From Planctomycetaceae bacterium (GTDB lineage: Bacteria; Planctomycetota; Planctomycetia; Pirellulales; Thermoguttaceae), in contig DOEZ01000566.1 in assembly GCA_003532715.1 (NCBI GenBank), positions 1-5,965 on the forward strand: DNA of 5,965 nt, in the 5' to 3' direction. Within the stretch, counting starts at the first letter, position 1; each line of letters opens with the position of its first letter. This document shows, piece after piece, positions 1 through 5,949 of this stretch. Made by a program: the position numbers and the translations under genes. The notes beneath the pieces were generated by a model. That model was not told where the DNA came from, searched no databases, and saw only the letters and a list, made by a program, of their open reading frames with translations.

Positions 1-891
1 GGAGAGGCCAACGATGTTCGCGTCCAAGCCGATCGGGTCATCGCGCCGGCCATCGGCGACAACGCCCTGGGCGCGGCGATCATCTCGCTTCTGCCCGCCG
101 TGCTCGAACACCTCGACATCCGGCTGCGGAGCGATCTGCTGCTGGTCGGTTCGACCCGCTCGCTGGGACGCGGCAATCACACGGGGATCCGGTTCTTTCT
201 CGACCATCTGCCCCAGCCGGTCCACGCCGGAATCTGCGTCGAGGGAATCCAACTCGGACGGCTCAACTTCTTCTCGATCGGCACGGCCCGGGCCGACGTG
301 ACCTGCTCGGTTCGCGATCCGTTCGAACCGTCGCGGAGTTACGGCTCGGAAAGCGCCCTGGTCGTGCTCAACCACATCGTCAACCGCATCCTGGCCATTG
401 CGACCCCCACGCGGCCGTATACGGTGATCCGAATGGGCAAGTTCCGAGCGGGCGTGGCGTACGACGTTGAGCCCGACCATGCCGAGTTGGGACTGGAAAT
501 CGTCAGCCACTCCGACGAAATGATCGAGCGGATCTGCGGCGAAATCGACGACATCGTGGCCGAAATGTCGGCCCGGCACGCCGTCGATGCCGCGTTCGAC
601 GTGTTCTTTTCGACCAAGGCGGGCGGCATCGCCTTTTCCCACCCGCTGGTCAAGAGCGTTCTTCGGGTCATGGAGCAACTCGACATCGAGCCCGACCAGG
701 GGCACAGCCCGTCGGAACTCTCGGAGCTGATCAGCCGGAACATTCCGGCCGTGACGCTGGGCATCACTCGCGGCAAACGCGGAAGCAAACAGAAGGCCGA
801 CTACGTGCTCATCAGCCCGATCCTGACCGGGGTGGCCCAGTTGGTCGGCGCGATCCTGGCCATCGACGAAGGAGCCTGCGATGAATCCTGA
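1..891 (+). CDS. M20-fold metallopeptidase-like protein, C-terminal part (5' truncated by window edge), possibly catalytically inactive
   Basis: The frame is open from base 1 to the TGA at 889-891, giving 296 visible residues; the start lies left of the window. Visible residues 18-24 (IGDNALG) resemble the M20 segment carrying a bridging metal-ligand Asp. Residues about 79-195 look like the M20 dimerisation ('lid') domain: a beta strand near FFSIGTARADVTC, a helix, then the GKFRAGVAYDVEPDHAEL segment matching the family pattern of G-x-x-x-G-G-x-x-x-N-x-x-P. The C-terminus (NIPAVTLGITRG, then ADYVLISPIL) matches the end of the catalytic domain. The usual Glu-Glu pair before the G-rich turn reads STRS (residues 51-54), and the usual C-terminal HTxxE reads like KQKAD. 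This suggests a non-peptidase or pseudoenzyme, although the N-terminal ligands are unseen. It overlaps gpgS by 11 bases, so the two are probably co-translated. The fold call is fairly secure; the substrate is unknown. Confidence 0.75.
   Translation, partial: GEANDVRVQADRVIAPAIGDNALGAAIISLLPAVLEHLDIRLRSDLLLVGSTRSLGRGNHTGIRFFLDHLPQPVHAGICVEGIQLGRLNFFSIGTARADVTCSVRDPFEPSRSYGSESALVVLNHIVNRILAIATPTRPYTVIRMGKFRAGVAYDVEPDHAELGLEIVSHSDEMIERICGEIDDIVAEMSARHAVDAAFDVFFSTKAGGIAFSHPLVKSVLRVMEQLDIEPDQGHSPSELSELISRNIPAVTLGITRGKRGSKQKADYVLISPILTGVAQLVGAILAIDEGACDES
868..874 (+). promoter_or_regulatory. Ribosome binding site of gpgS inside the upstream gene
   Basis: GAAGGAG lies six bases before the ATG at 881, within the last codons of the M20-like gene. 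It supports that ATG over the later in-frame starts and is consistent with translational coupling across the 11-base overlap. Confidence 0.7.
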
Positions 892-1906
892 AACGACCGA
901 ATTCAACCAGGCCGTCCCCCAGGCGGTCAACACGAGCGAGTGGCTCGCCTCGCGGACGTTCCACCATTCGAACTTCTGGGACGTCAAGTGGCTCGTCGAA
1001 GAGAAGCAGCGGCAGGGCTTGAAAGTGTCGCTGTGCCTGCCCACGCTCAACGAAGAGGCGACCATCGGCCAGGAAATCATCATCCTCAAGGCCGAACTGG
1101 CCGACCGCTATCCGCTGCTCGACGAAATCGCGGTGGTCGATTCGGGCAGCACCGACCGAACCTGCGAAATCGCGGCCAGCTTCGGGGCCGACGTCTATAT
1201 CGCGTCGGACCATCTGACCGAGTGCGGCAACCATCGCGGCAAGGGCGAAAACCTCTGGAAAGCCCTCTATCTGCTCCAGGGCGACATCATCGTCTACGTC
1301 GATACCGATATCAAGAACATCCACCCGCGGTTCGTCTACGGGCTGGTCGGGCCGCTCATCCAGAACCCCGACATCCAGTACGTCAAAGCCTTTTACGATC
1401 GGCCGTTGGCTTTTTCGGGCGGATTGCGTCCGACCGGCGGCGGACGAGTCACCGAAATACTCATCCGCCCGCTGTTTAGCCTCTTCTATCCCGAATTGGC
1501 CTCGATCCTGCAACCGCTTTCGGGCGAGTACGCCGGCCGGCGAGCCATTCTCGAACAGATCCCGTTCCCGGTCGGCTACGGCGTCGAAACGGCCATGCTG
1601 ATCGACATCTACCAACGCCACGGGCTGCACGCGCTGGCGCAGACCGACCTCGACCGACGAATCCATCGCAACCAGGAGACCACCGCGCTCGGTCGAATGG
1701 CCTTCGGCGTGCTCCGCACGTTCATGTCGCGGCTGCAACAAGACGAGAAGATCGCTCTCAAGGGAATGCTTCCGAGCATCATGCGTCAGTTCGAGGTGAG
1801 CGAAGGCCGCTATCGCCAGATCGAACACATCATCGAGGAAGTCGAACGGCAACCGATCCTTGAAGTCGAAGCCTACCGCCAGAAGTTCCACCCAGACCGG
1901 AGTTGA
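881..1906 (+). CDS. gpgS: Glucosyl-3-phosphoglycerate synthase (GT81)
   Basis: This 341-residue protein is predicted to transfer glucose from an NDP-glucose to D-3-phosphoglycerate, making glucosyl-3-phosphoglycerate (EC 2.4.1.266), the first step to glucosylglycerate and its derivatives. It should be cytosolic, as no signal peptide or membrane segment is visible. GT-A fold motifs appear in order: LPTLNEEATIG at 53-63 (nucleotide-binding start), DSGSTD at 87-92, GKGENLWKAL at 120-129, the metal-binding DTD at 141-143, GGGRVTE at 186-192 (3-phosphoglycerate-binding loop in known GpgS), LSGEYAGRRAI through GYGVE at 213-236, and His262 in RIHRNQE, matching the family's metal/active-site His. The length is close to that of mycobacterial GpgS (about 324 residues). 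The start is backed by GAAGGAG six bases upstream. The sister enzyme mannosyl-3-phosphoglycerate synthase (GT55) is less likely because the GGGRVTE and AGRR signatures are typical of GpgS. The donor (UDP-, ADP- or GDP-glucose) cannot be read from the sequence. Confidence 0.9.
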   Translation: MNPETTEFNQAVPQAVNTSEWLASRTFHHSNFWDVKWLVEEKQRQGLKVSLCLPTLNEEATIGQEIIILKAELADRYPLLDEIAVVDSGSTDRTCEIAASFGADVYIASDHLTECGNHRGKGENLWKALYLLQGDIIVYVDTDIKNIHPRFVYGLVGPLIQNPDIQYVKAFYDRPLAFSGGLRPTGGGRVTEILIRPLFSLFYPELASILQPLSGEYAGRRAILEQIPFPVGYGVETAMLIDIYQRHGLHALAQTDLDRRIHRNQETTALGRMAFGVLRTFMSRLQQDEKIALKGMLPSIMRQFEVSEGRYRQIEHIIEEVERQPILEVEAYRQKFHPDRS

Positions 1907-1935
1907 CGCCGCCGTCTTCTATCATGAGAGAAAGG

Positions 1936-2023
1936 AACCGCAAATAAACGCGGATAGACGCAGATGAATCGAATCAACTACTTTCCTAGTCTCATCCGCG
2001 TTAATCCGCGTTCATCCGCGGTT
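1936..2023. repeat. Large imperfect inverted repeat made of AACGCGGAT-type units
   Basis: The left arm at 1936-1967 begins AACCGC and contains AAACGCGGAT. The right arm at 1992-2023 reads in reverse complement as AACCGCGGATGAACGCGGAT followed by TAACGCGGATGA. The 32-base arms differ at six positions and enclose a 24-base loop. Each arm is three units of about 10-11 bases with consensus AACGCGGATN. A transcript could fold into a long hairpin, but no T-tract follows, so it is not a classic intrinsic terminator. It occupies most of the 155-base gap between gpgS and the next gene, and its right end is 38 bases before that gene's ATG. From memory, such units are common in planctomycete spacers. 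A role in mRNA stability or attenuation is inference only. Confidence 0.8.
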
Positions 2024-2061
2024 TCAAGAAGAGAAGTAGTTCGCTCCCTGAAGCACAAACC

Positions 2062-3597
2062 ATGAACCTTGCCATCGTTCACTATCATTTAAATCGCGGC
2101 GGGGTGGCTCGCGTGGTCGAGAACCAACTCCGCGCGCTCGATGCGGTGCTCGATCCGGCCGCCCGGCTGCAAGTCGCCCTGCTGCACGGCGGCCGCAAGG
2201 AAGGATGGAACGACCGCCTGGCCGAGGAGCTTCGGGCCGTCGACTTGCGGTTGGTCGAAGTCGCCGGGTTGGATTATGAAAGCGACGATGAAGGGCGCGC
2301 CGACGGCAGAAGTCCGCTGGCGGAAGACCTGCTCGATGCCCTGCGACGGCTCGGCTTCGCCCCCGACGAAACCGTGGTTCACGTGCATAACCACTCGCTG
2401 GGCAAGAACGCGGCCCTGACGGCCAGCGTGCGCGACTTGGCCGAATCGGATTTCGCACTCTTGCTCCAGATTCACGACTTCGCCGAAGATTTCCGGCCGA
2501 CCAACTATCGGCGACTCGCCGGGCTCGGCGACGACCGACTCTACCCGCAAGCTCCGGCCATTCACTACGCCGTACTCAACGGGCGCGATCACTCGGTGCT
2601 TCGCGCCGCGGGCGTCGACGCGGACCGTCTCCACCTGTTGCCCAACCCCGTGCCGGCCATGGGGCAACTGCCCGACCGAACCGATGCCAGAAAGAAGCTG
2701 CAAGCGAAATTCGACGTCGACCCGAACCAGCGGTTCTTGCTCTACCCGGTGCGCGGGATTCGTCGCAAGAACTTGGGCGAGATGTTGTTGGCCGGACTAC
2801 TCTCGCCACCGGGCACGGTCGTCGGACTAACGCTGGCCACGCTAAATCCGGCTGAATTGCCCGGCTACGCGATGTGGAAAGAGACGGCCGCCGCATGGAA
2901 TCTGCCGTGCCGTTTCGAGGTGGGCGAACCGGGCGCGCTGACCTTCGCCGAAAATCTGGCCGCGTCCGACGTCCTCCTGACGACCAGCCTGGCCGAGGGA
3001 TTCGGCATGGTGATGCTCGAATCGTGGCTCGCCCGGCGGATGCTCGTGGGGCGGAATCTGCCGGAGATCACCGTCGATTTCGCCGACGCCGGCTTGCGGT
3101 TGGACGGGCTGTGGAATCGGTTGGCCGTGCCCGTCGAATGGGTCGGCCGGAAACGCTTTCTGGATCGGATTGGCGACGCCTATCGCGAGGTGGCCGCCGC
3201 ATTCGATCATCCCTTGCCGCCCGATTGGGAACAAATACTCTCGGAGAAGATCGACGAGAATAATACGGTCGATTTTGGCGACTTGGACGAATCGATGCAA
3301 AGCGACGTGCTCGGCGTCGTGGTCGATTCGCAGGGCGGCAGGCAGACGCTTTTCGACGGCAATCCTCGGCTCGAAACGTCTCTTGCGGTTGACACGGCCG
3401 CCTCGGCTGCGACAATCGAACATAATGTCCGGGTGGTCGAGGCGGACTATTCGCTCGCGGCCGGGGGGCGACGACTGCTGGAATTGCTGCGATGCGTCGC
3501 GGCGAGTCCTCGCGGCGGCCCTCTCGCAAGGCCGACCCACCCGGGCCGAATACTGGACGAACTGCTGCACCCGCGGCGGTTCAGAATGATACGGTAG
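2062..3597 (+). CDS. GT-B glycosyltransferase, GT4-like (acceptor unknown)
   Basis: This 511-residue retaining-type glycosyltransferase has two Rossmann-like halves and no signal peptide or membrane segment, so it should be cytosolic. The N-terminal half opens directly with a beta strand and glycine loop (NLAIVHYHLNRGGVARVVE, 2-20) and carries HVHNHSLGKN at 107-116 and LQIHDFAEDFRP at 135-146. The C-terminal donor half carries LLPNPVP at 192-198, the basic YPVRGIRRKNLGE at 228-240 (Arg/Lys that usually contact donor phosphates), and the EX7E motif with E312 and E320 in AEGFGMVMLE. About 190 residues follow EX7E, longer than usual for GT4, ending with a YSL-containing helix (about 463-476) and a basic tail. 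No convincing Shine-Dalgarno precedes the ATG, but the first beta strand starts at once, so the start is plausible. In this setting it may add a sugar to glucosylglycerate or its phosphate, as mannosylglucosyl-3-phosphoglycerate synthase does (EC 2.4.1.270). That assignment is inferred from context, not from a diagnostic motif. Confidence 0.85.
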   Translation: MNLAIVHYHLNRGGVARVVENQLRALDAVLDPAARLQVALLHGGRKEGWNDRLAEELRAVDLRLVEVAGLDYESDDEGRADGRSPLAEDLLDALRRLGFAPDETVVHVHNHSLGKNAALTASVRDLAESDFALLLQIHDFAEDFRPTNYRRLAGLGDDRLYPQAPAIHYAVLNGRDHSVLRAAGVDADRLHLLPNPVPAMGQLPDRTDARKKLQAKFDVDPNQRFLLYPVRGIRRKNLGEMLLAGLLSPPGTVVGLTLATLNPAELPGYAMWKETAAAWNLPCRFEVGEPGALTFAENLAASDVLLTTSLAEGFGMVMLESWLARRMLVGRNLPEITVDFADAGLRLDGLWNRLAVPVEWVGRKRFLDRIGDAYREVAAAFDHPLPPDWEQILSEKIDENNTVDFGDLDESMQSDVLGVVVDSQGGRQTLFDGNPRLETSLAVDTAASAATIEHNVRVVEADYSLAAGGRRLLELLRCVAASPRGGPLARPTHPGRILDELLHPRRFRMIR

Positions 3598-3600
3598 GAG
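3595..3600 (+). promoter_or_regulatory. Ribosome binding site of the HAD gene overlapping the upstream stop codon
   Basis: TAGGAG at 3595-3600 contains the TAG stop of the glycosyltransferase gene (3595-3597) and provides AGGAG eight bases before the ATG at 3609. Sharing stop codon and ribosome binding site implies coupled translation of the two genes. It also fixes the HAD start at 3609 rather than at an in-frame ATG at 3492 inside the upstream gene. Confidence 0.7.
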
Positions 3601-3608
3601 ATCGAACC

Positions 3609-4511
3609 ATGCCCACCGCGGCCGAAATTTTTCAGCGGCTGGCCCAGCCGCTCGAACCGATTCCGACCTCCGAAACGCCGTCGCTCAAGACGATCGGGGG
3701 GATTCGCGTGGTCCTGTTCGATTTGTATGGCACGCTGCTGATCAGCGGCAGCGGCGAGGTGGGCACCGAATCCGCGCCGAGCGACGTCGCCGTGGCCGAG
3801 GCATTTCAGGAGACGGGACTCGAAACGACCGCCTCGCCCGAAGAGATTCTCGCTTGTCTGGACGAAACGATCCGGACGACGCACGCCCGACTGAGGGAAA
3901 TGGGCCGCGATTGGCCGGAGGTTGACATCCGCGAGGTCTGGGGAAATGTTATTGCGACCTTGGTCGAACGCGGCCAGATGGAATTGCCGCCGCCCGAGAC
4001 GTTCGACGTCGCCCAATTAGCGGCCGAGTATGAGGCGCGAGCCAACCCGGTCGCCCTGATGCCCGGGGCGCGCGAGTGCCTGGCCGCGCTGCGCGAGCAA
4101 GGCTGCTTGTTGGGCATCGTCAGCAACGCCCAGTTTTACACCCACGGGTTGCTCGAAGCCCTCTTTGGCGGCTTGCCAGAGTCGGTCGGGTTCGAGCCGG
4201 CCTTGCAGTATTACTCCTATCAATATGGCTGGGGCAAACCGAGCCAACGGCTCTTCGAGATGGCGGCCAACGAACTGGCCGAGCGGGCGATCGAGCCGTC
4301 GCGCGTGCTCTACGTCGGCAACGACATGCGCAACGACGTTTTGGGGGCGCGCAACGCGGGGTTCCATACGGCCCTATTTGCCGGTGATGCGCGGAGCCTG
4401 CGGCGTCGAGAGGACGATTCACAGATGATCGGAGTCGTGCCCGATCTGATTTTGACCGAATTGAACCAGTTGCCGGGATGTATTATTGAAAAGACCGCGG
4501 GCGAATTGTAG
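3609..4511 (+). CDS. HAD-superfamily hydrolase, subfamily IA-like; candidate glycosyl-phosphoglycerate phosphatase with DxYGT motif I
   Basis: This is a 300-residue cytosolic protein. HAD motifs appear in order: motif I VVLFDLYGTLL at 34-44 with nucleophile D38, motif II with S172 in GIVSNAQ, motif III with K210 in GWGKP, and motif IV VGNDMRND at 236-243 with acidic D239 and D243. A helical cap lies between motifs I and II (about 50-150), as in subfamily I. About 33 residues precede motif I, more than in most HAD-IA enzymes. The residue two after the nucleophile, normally the Asp acid/base of phosphatases, is Tyr40; DxYGT is also the form in L-2-haloacid dehalogenases, but motif IV here is of the acidic phosphatase kind. 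Sitting 11 bases after one glycosyltransferase gene and before another, next to gpgS, it is the natural candidate to remove phosphate from glucosyl- or mannosylglucosyl-3-phosphoglycerate (EC 3.1.3.85-type reaction). The family call is strong; the substrate is inferred from context. Confidence 0.85.
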   Translation: MPTAAEIFQRLAQPLEPIPTSETPSLKTIGGIRVVLFDLYGTLLISGSGEVGTESAPSDVAVAEAFQETGLETTASPEEILACLDETIRTTHARLREMGRDWPEVDIREVWGNVIATLVERGQMELPPPETFDVAQLAAEYEARANPVALMPGARECLAALREQGCLLGIVSNAQFYTHGLLEALFGGLPESVGFEPALQYYSYQYGWGKPSQRLFEMAANELAERAIEPSRVLYVGNDMRNDVLGARNAGFHTALFAGDARSLRRREDDSQMIGVVPDLILTELNQLPGCIIEKTAGEL

Positions 4512-4522
4512 ACGCGGGATTC

Positions 4523-4549
4523 ACCATGAAGAACACGAAGTACACGAAG
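4523..4549 (+). repeat. CACGAAG spacer repeat, three 9-base units
   Basis: Three tandem units, ACCATGAAG, AACACGAAG and TACACGAAG, fit the consensus NNCACGAAG. They fill much of the 61-base gap between the HAD gene and the second glycosyltransferase gene. The same motif recurs at 5852-5878 in the same orientation. From memory, such units are common between genes in planctomycetes and other environmental bacteria; their function is unknown. Confidence 0.8.
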
Positions 4550-4572
4550 ACATAGAAAATAGGTTTTAAGTC

Positions 4573-5838
4573 GTGCCTTGCAAGATTGGATTTGTCTCAA
4601 CTCGATTTGCCGGTACCGACGGCGTTTCGCTCGAAAGCGCCAAGTGGGCGCGGATTCTCTGGGACCACCAGCACATAAGCCACTGGTACGCCGGCAAGCT
4701 CGACCGCGATCCGGCAGTGAGCATGTTGGTGCCCGAGGCCTATTTCTACGATCGCGAGAACGTCTGGATCAACGAGCGGGCGTTCGGCACGCGGCGGCGT
4801 TCACCCGAAATGACCCGCAAGGTCTACGGGATGGCCGACTTTCTCAAGGGGACGCTTTACGATTTCGTCGATGCGTTCGGCATCGACATTCTGATCGTCG
4901 AGAACGCCCTTTGCCTGCCGATGCACATTCCACTGGGCGTGGCGCTGTCCCATTTCATCGCCGAGACCGAGATACCCACCATCGCCCATCACCACGACTT
5001 CTACTGGGAGCGGGCCCGGTTTTCGGTCAATTCGGTCGGTGATTTTCTGACGATGGCCTTTCCGCCTTGCCTTGAGTCCATTCAGCACGTCACGATCAAC
5101 TCGTTCGCCCAGAACAATCTTTCGTGGCGCGAGGGCGCCTCGTCGATCCTGGTGCCCAACGTGCTCGACTTCGAGAACCCTCCGCCCGAGGATCTGCCCG
5201 CGCGAGCCGCATTTCGCGAGCAACTCGGGCTTGCCGACGACGACATCATGATCTTGCAGCCCACGCGCGTCGTTCCGCGAAAGGGAATCGAACATTCGAT
5301 CGCGCTGGTGGCCCAGCTCAAGGACCCCCGCTGCAAACTGGTCGTTTCACACGAATCGGGCGACGAGGGGCCCGACTACCAGCACGCCCTGGTCGAACTG
5401 GCCGAGCAGTCGGGCGTCGATCTGCGATTCATCCACTCGCCCCTGCCCGCCTCGAGCGATCCGCTTTCGAGCGGACTGGCAAGCTCCGGGCTGAACGAAG
5501 TCTACGCGGCGGCCGACCTGATCACCTACCCGAGCCTCTACGAAGGGTTCGGCAACGCACTGCTCGAAGCGTTCTACTTCCGCAAGCCGGTTCTCGTCAA
5601 TCGCTACTCGATCTTCATCTCCGACATCGAGCCCAAGGGATTCAAAGTCATCGCGATGGACGGGTTCCTCACGCGCGGCGTGCTCGATCACGTTCGCAAA
5701 GTGATCGCCGACGAAAACTACCGCCGCGAAATGGTCGATTATAACTACGAACTCGGCAAGGCATTCTTCAGCTACTCCGTCCTGCGGCGGAAACTCCGGT
5801 CGCTGATCACGAATTACACCGGGTTGGATGAACTGTAG
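4573..5838 (+). CDS. GT-B glycosyltransferase, GT4 family; candidate mannosylglucosylglycerate-type synthase
   Basis: This 421-residue cytosolic GT-B enzyme starts with GTG at 4573. An in-frame TAA at 4567-4569 makes this the earliest possible start, and the first beta strand (KIGFVSTRFAGTDGVSLES, 4-22) begins at once; the ribosome binding site is weak. The acceptor half carries VENALCLPMHIPLG at 109-122 and a striking HHHDFYWERARF at 139-150. The donor half carries VPNVLDF at 194-200, QPTRVVPRKGIEHSI at 229-243 with conserved Arg and Lys for donor phosphates, SHESGDEG at 259-266, and EX7E with E324 and E332 in YEGFGNALLE. The C-terminal helix NYELGKAFFSYSVLRRKL (391-408) closes the fold. The HHHDFYWE and YEGFGNALLE blocks resemble, as I recall, glycosyltransferases linked to mannosylglucosylglycerate synthesis, which would add mannose from GDP-mannose to glucosylglycerate or its phosphate. 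The gpgS context agrees. The enzyme class is firm, the donor and acceptor are not. Confidence 0.87.
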   Translation: MPCKIGFVSTRFAGTDGVSLESAKWARILWDHQHISHWYAGKLDRDPAVSMLVPEAYFYDRENVWINERAFGTRRRSPEMTRKVYGMADFLKGTLYDFVDAFGIDILIVENALCLPMHIPLGVALSHFIAETEIPTIAHHHDFYWERARFSVNSVGDFLTMAFPPCLESIQHVTINSFAQNNLSWREGASSILVPNVLDFENPPPEDLPARAAFREQLGLADDDIMILQPTRVVPRKGIEHSIALVAQLKDPRCKLVVSHESGDEGPDYQHALVELAEQSGVDLRFIHSPLPASSDPLSSGLASSGLNEVYAAADLITYPSLYEGFGNALLEAFYFRKPVLVNRYSIFISDIEPKGFKVIAMDGFLTRGVLDHVRKVIADENYRREMVDYNYELGKAFFSYSVLRRKLRSLITNYTGLDEL

Positions 5839-5851
5839 GCCGGAGTATTTC

Positions 5852-5878
5852 ACCACGAAGAGCACGAAGGACACGAAG
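5852..5878 (+). repeat. CACGAAG spacer repeat, second copy
   Basis: Three 9-base units, ACCACGAAG, AGCACGAAG and GACACGAAG, lie 13 bases after the stop of the second glycosyltransferase gene. The block is bracketed by a 6-base inverted pair, AGTATT at 5844-5849 and AATACT at 5881-5886. It matches the copy at 4523-4549 in unit length and orientation. No coding function is seen. Confidence 0.8.
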
Positions 5879-5897
5879 AGAATACTTGACTTCATGG

Positions 5898-5928
5898 AAC
5901 CGCGGATGAACGCGGATAAACGCTGATG
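5898..5928 (+). repeat. AACGCGGAT spacer repeat, single-arm copy
   Basis: Three units, AACCGCGGATG, AACGCGGATA and AACGCTGATG, match the arms of the inverted repeat at 1936-2023. Here only one arm is visible. It starts 19 bases after the CACGAAG block, so both spacer repeat families sit together in the 127-base tail, which holds no gene. Confidence 0.8.
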
Positions 5929-5949
5929 GGAGAAGTATCTCGGGTGGCC

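Noticed and set aside
812..1891. 359-codon open frame on the minus strand opposite gpgS
   Set aside because: It lies antisense to the strongly supported gpgS and its translation is low-complexity and rich in Asp, Arg and Val with no domain. Such frames are expected opposite GC-rich genes.
1936..2023. Intrinsic terminator after gpgS
   Set aside because: The stem is long but imperfect, the loop is large and no T-tract follows, so the evidence supports only a repeat with possible RNA structure.
1907..2061. CRISPR-like array
   Set aside because: The units are short, degenerate, contiguous and partly inverted, with no unique spacers and no cas genes.
2842..3570. 242-codon minus-strand open frame opposite the first glycosyltransferase
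   Set aside because: No recognisable motifs. The + strand frame carries a complete GT-B fold with EX7E, so this is a shadow.
3492..3608. N-terminal extension of the HAD protein from an ATG at 3492
   Set aside because: It would overlap the end of the glycosyltransferase gene by over 100 bases. The ATG at 3609 has TAGGAG at proper spacing, and the extra residues are basic and unstructured.
5347..5895. Minus-strand frame beginning with a hydrophobic FVSFVLFVV-type segment, like a signal peptide
   Set aside because: The hydrophobic segment is simply the reverse translation of the 9-base CACGAAG repeat, and the rest is antisense to the second glycosyltransferase.
5886..5914. Promoter with a TTGACT -35 box
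   Set aside because: No acceptable -10 box lies at 16-18 base spacing; that region is GC-rich repeat sequence.
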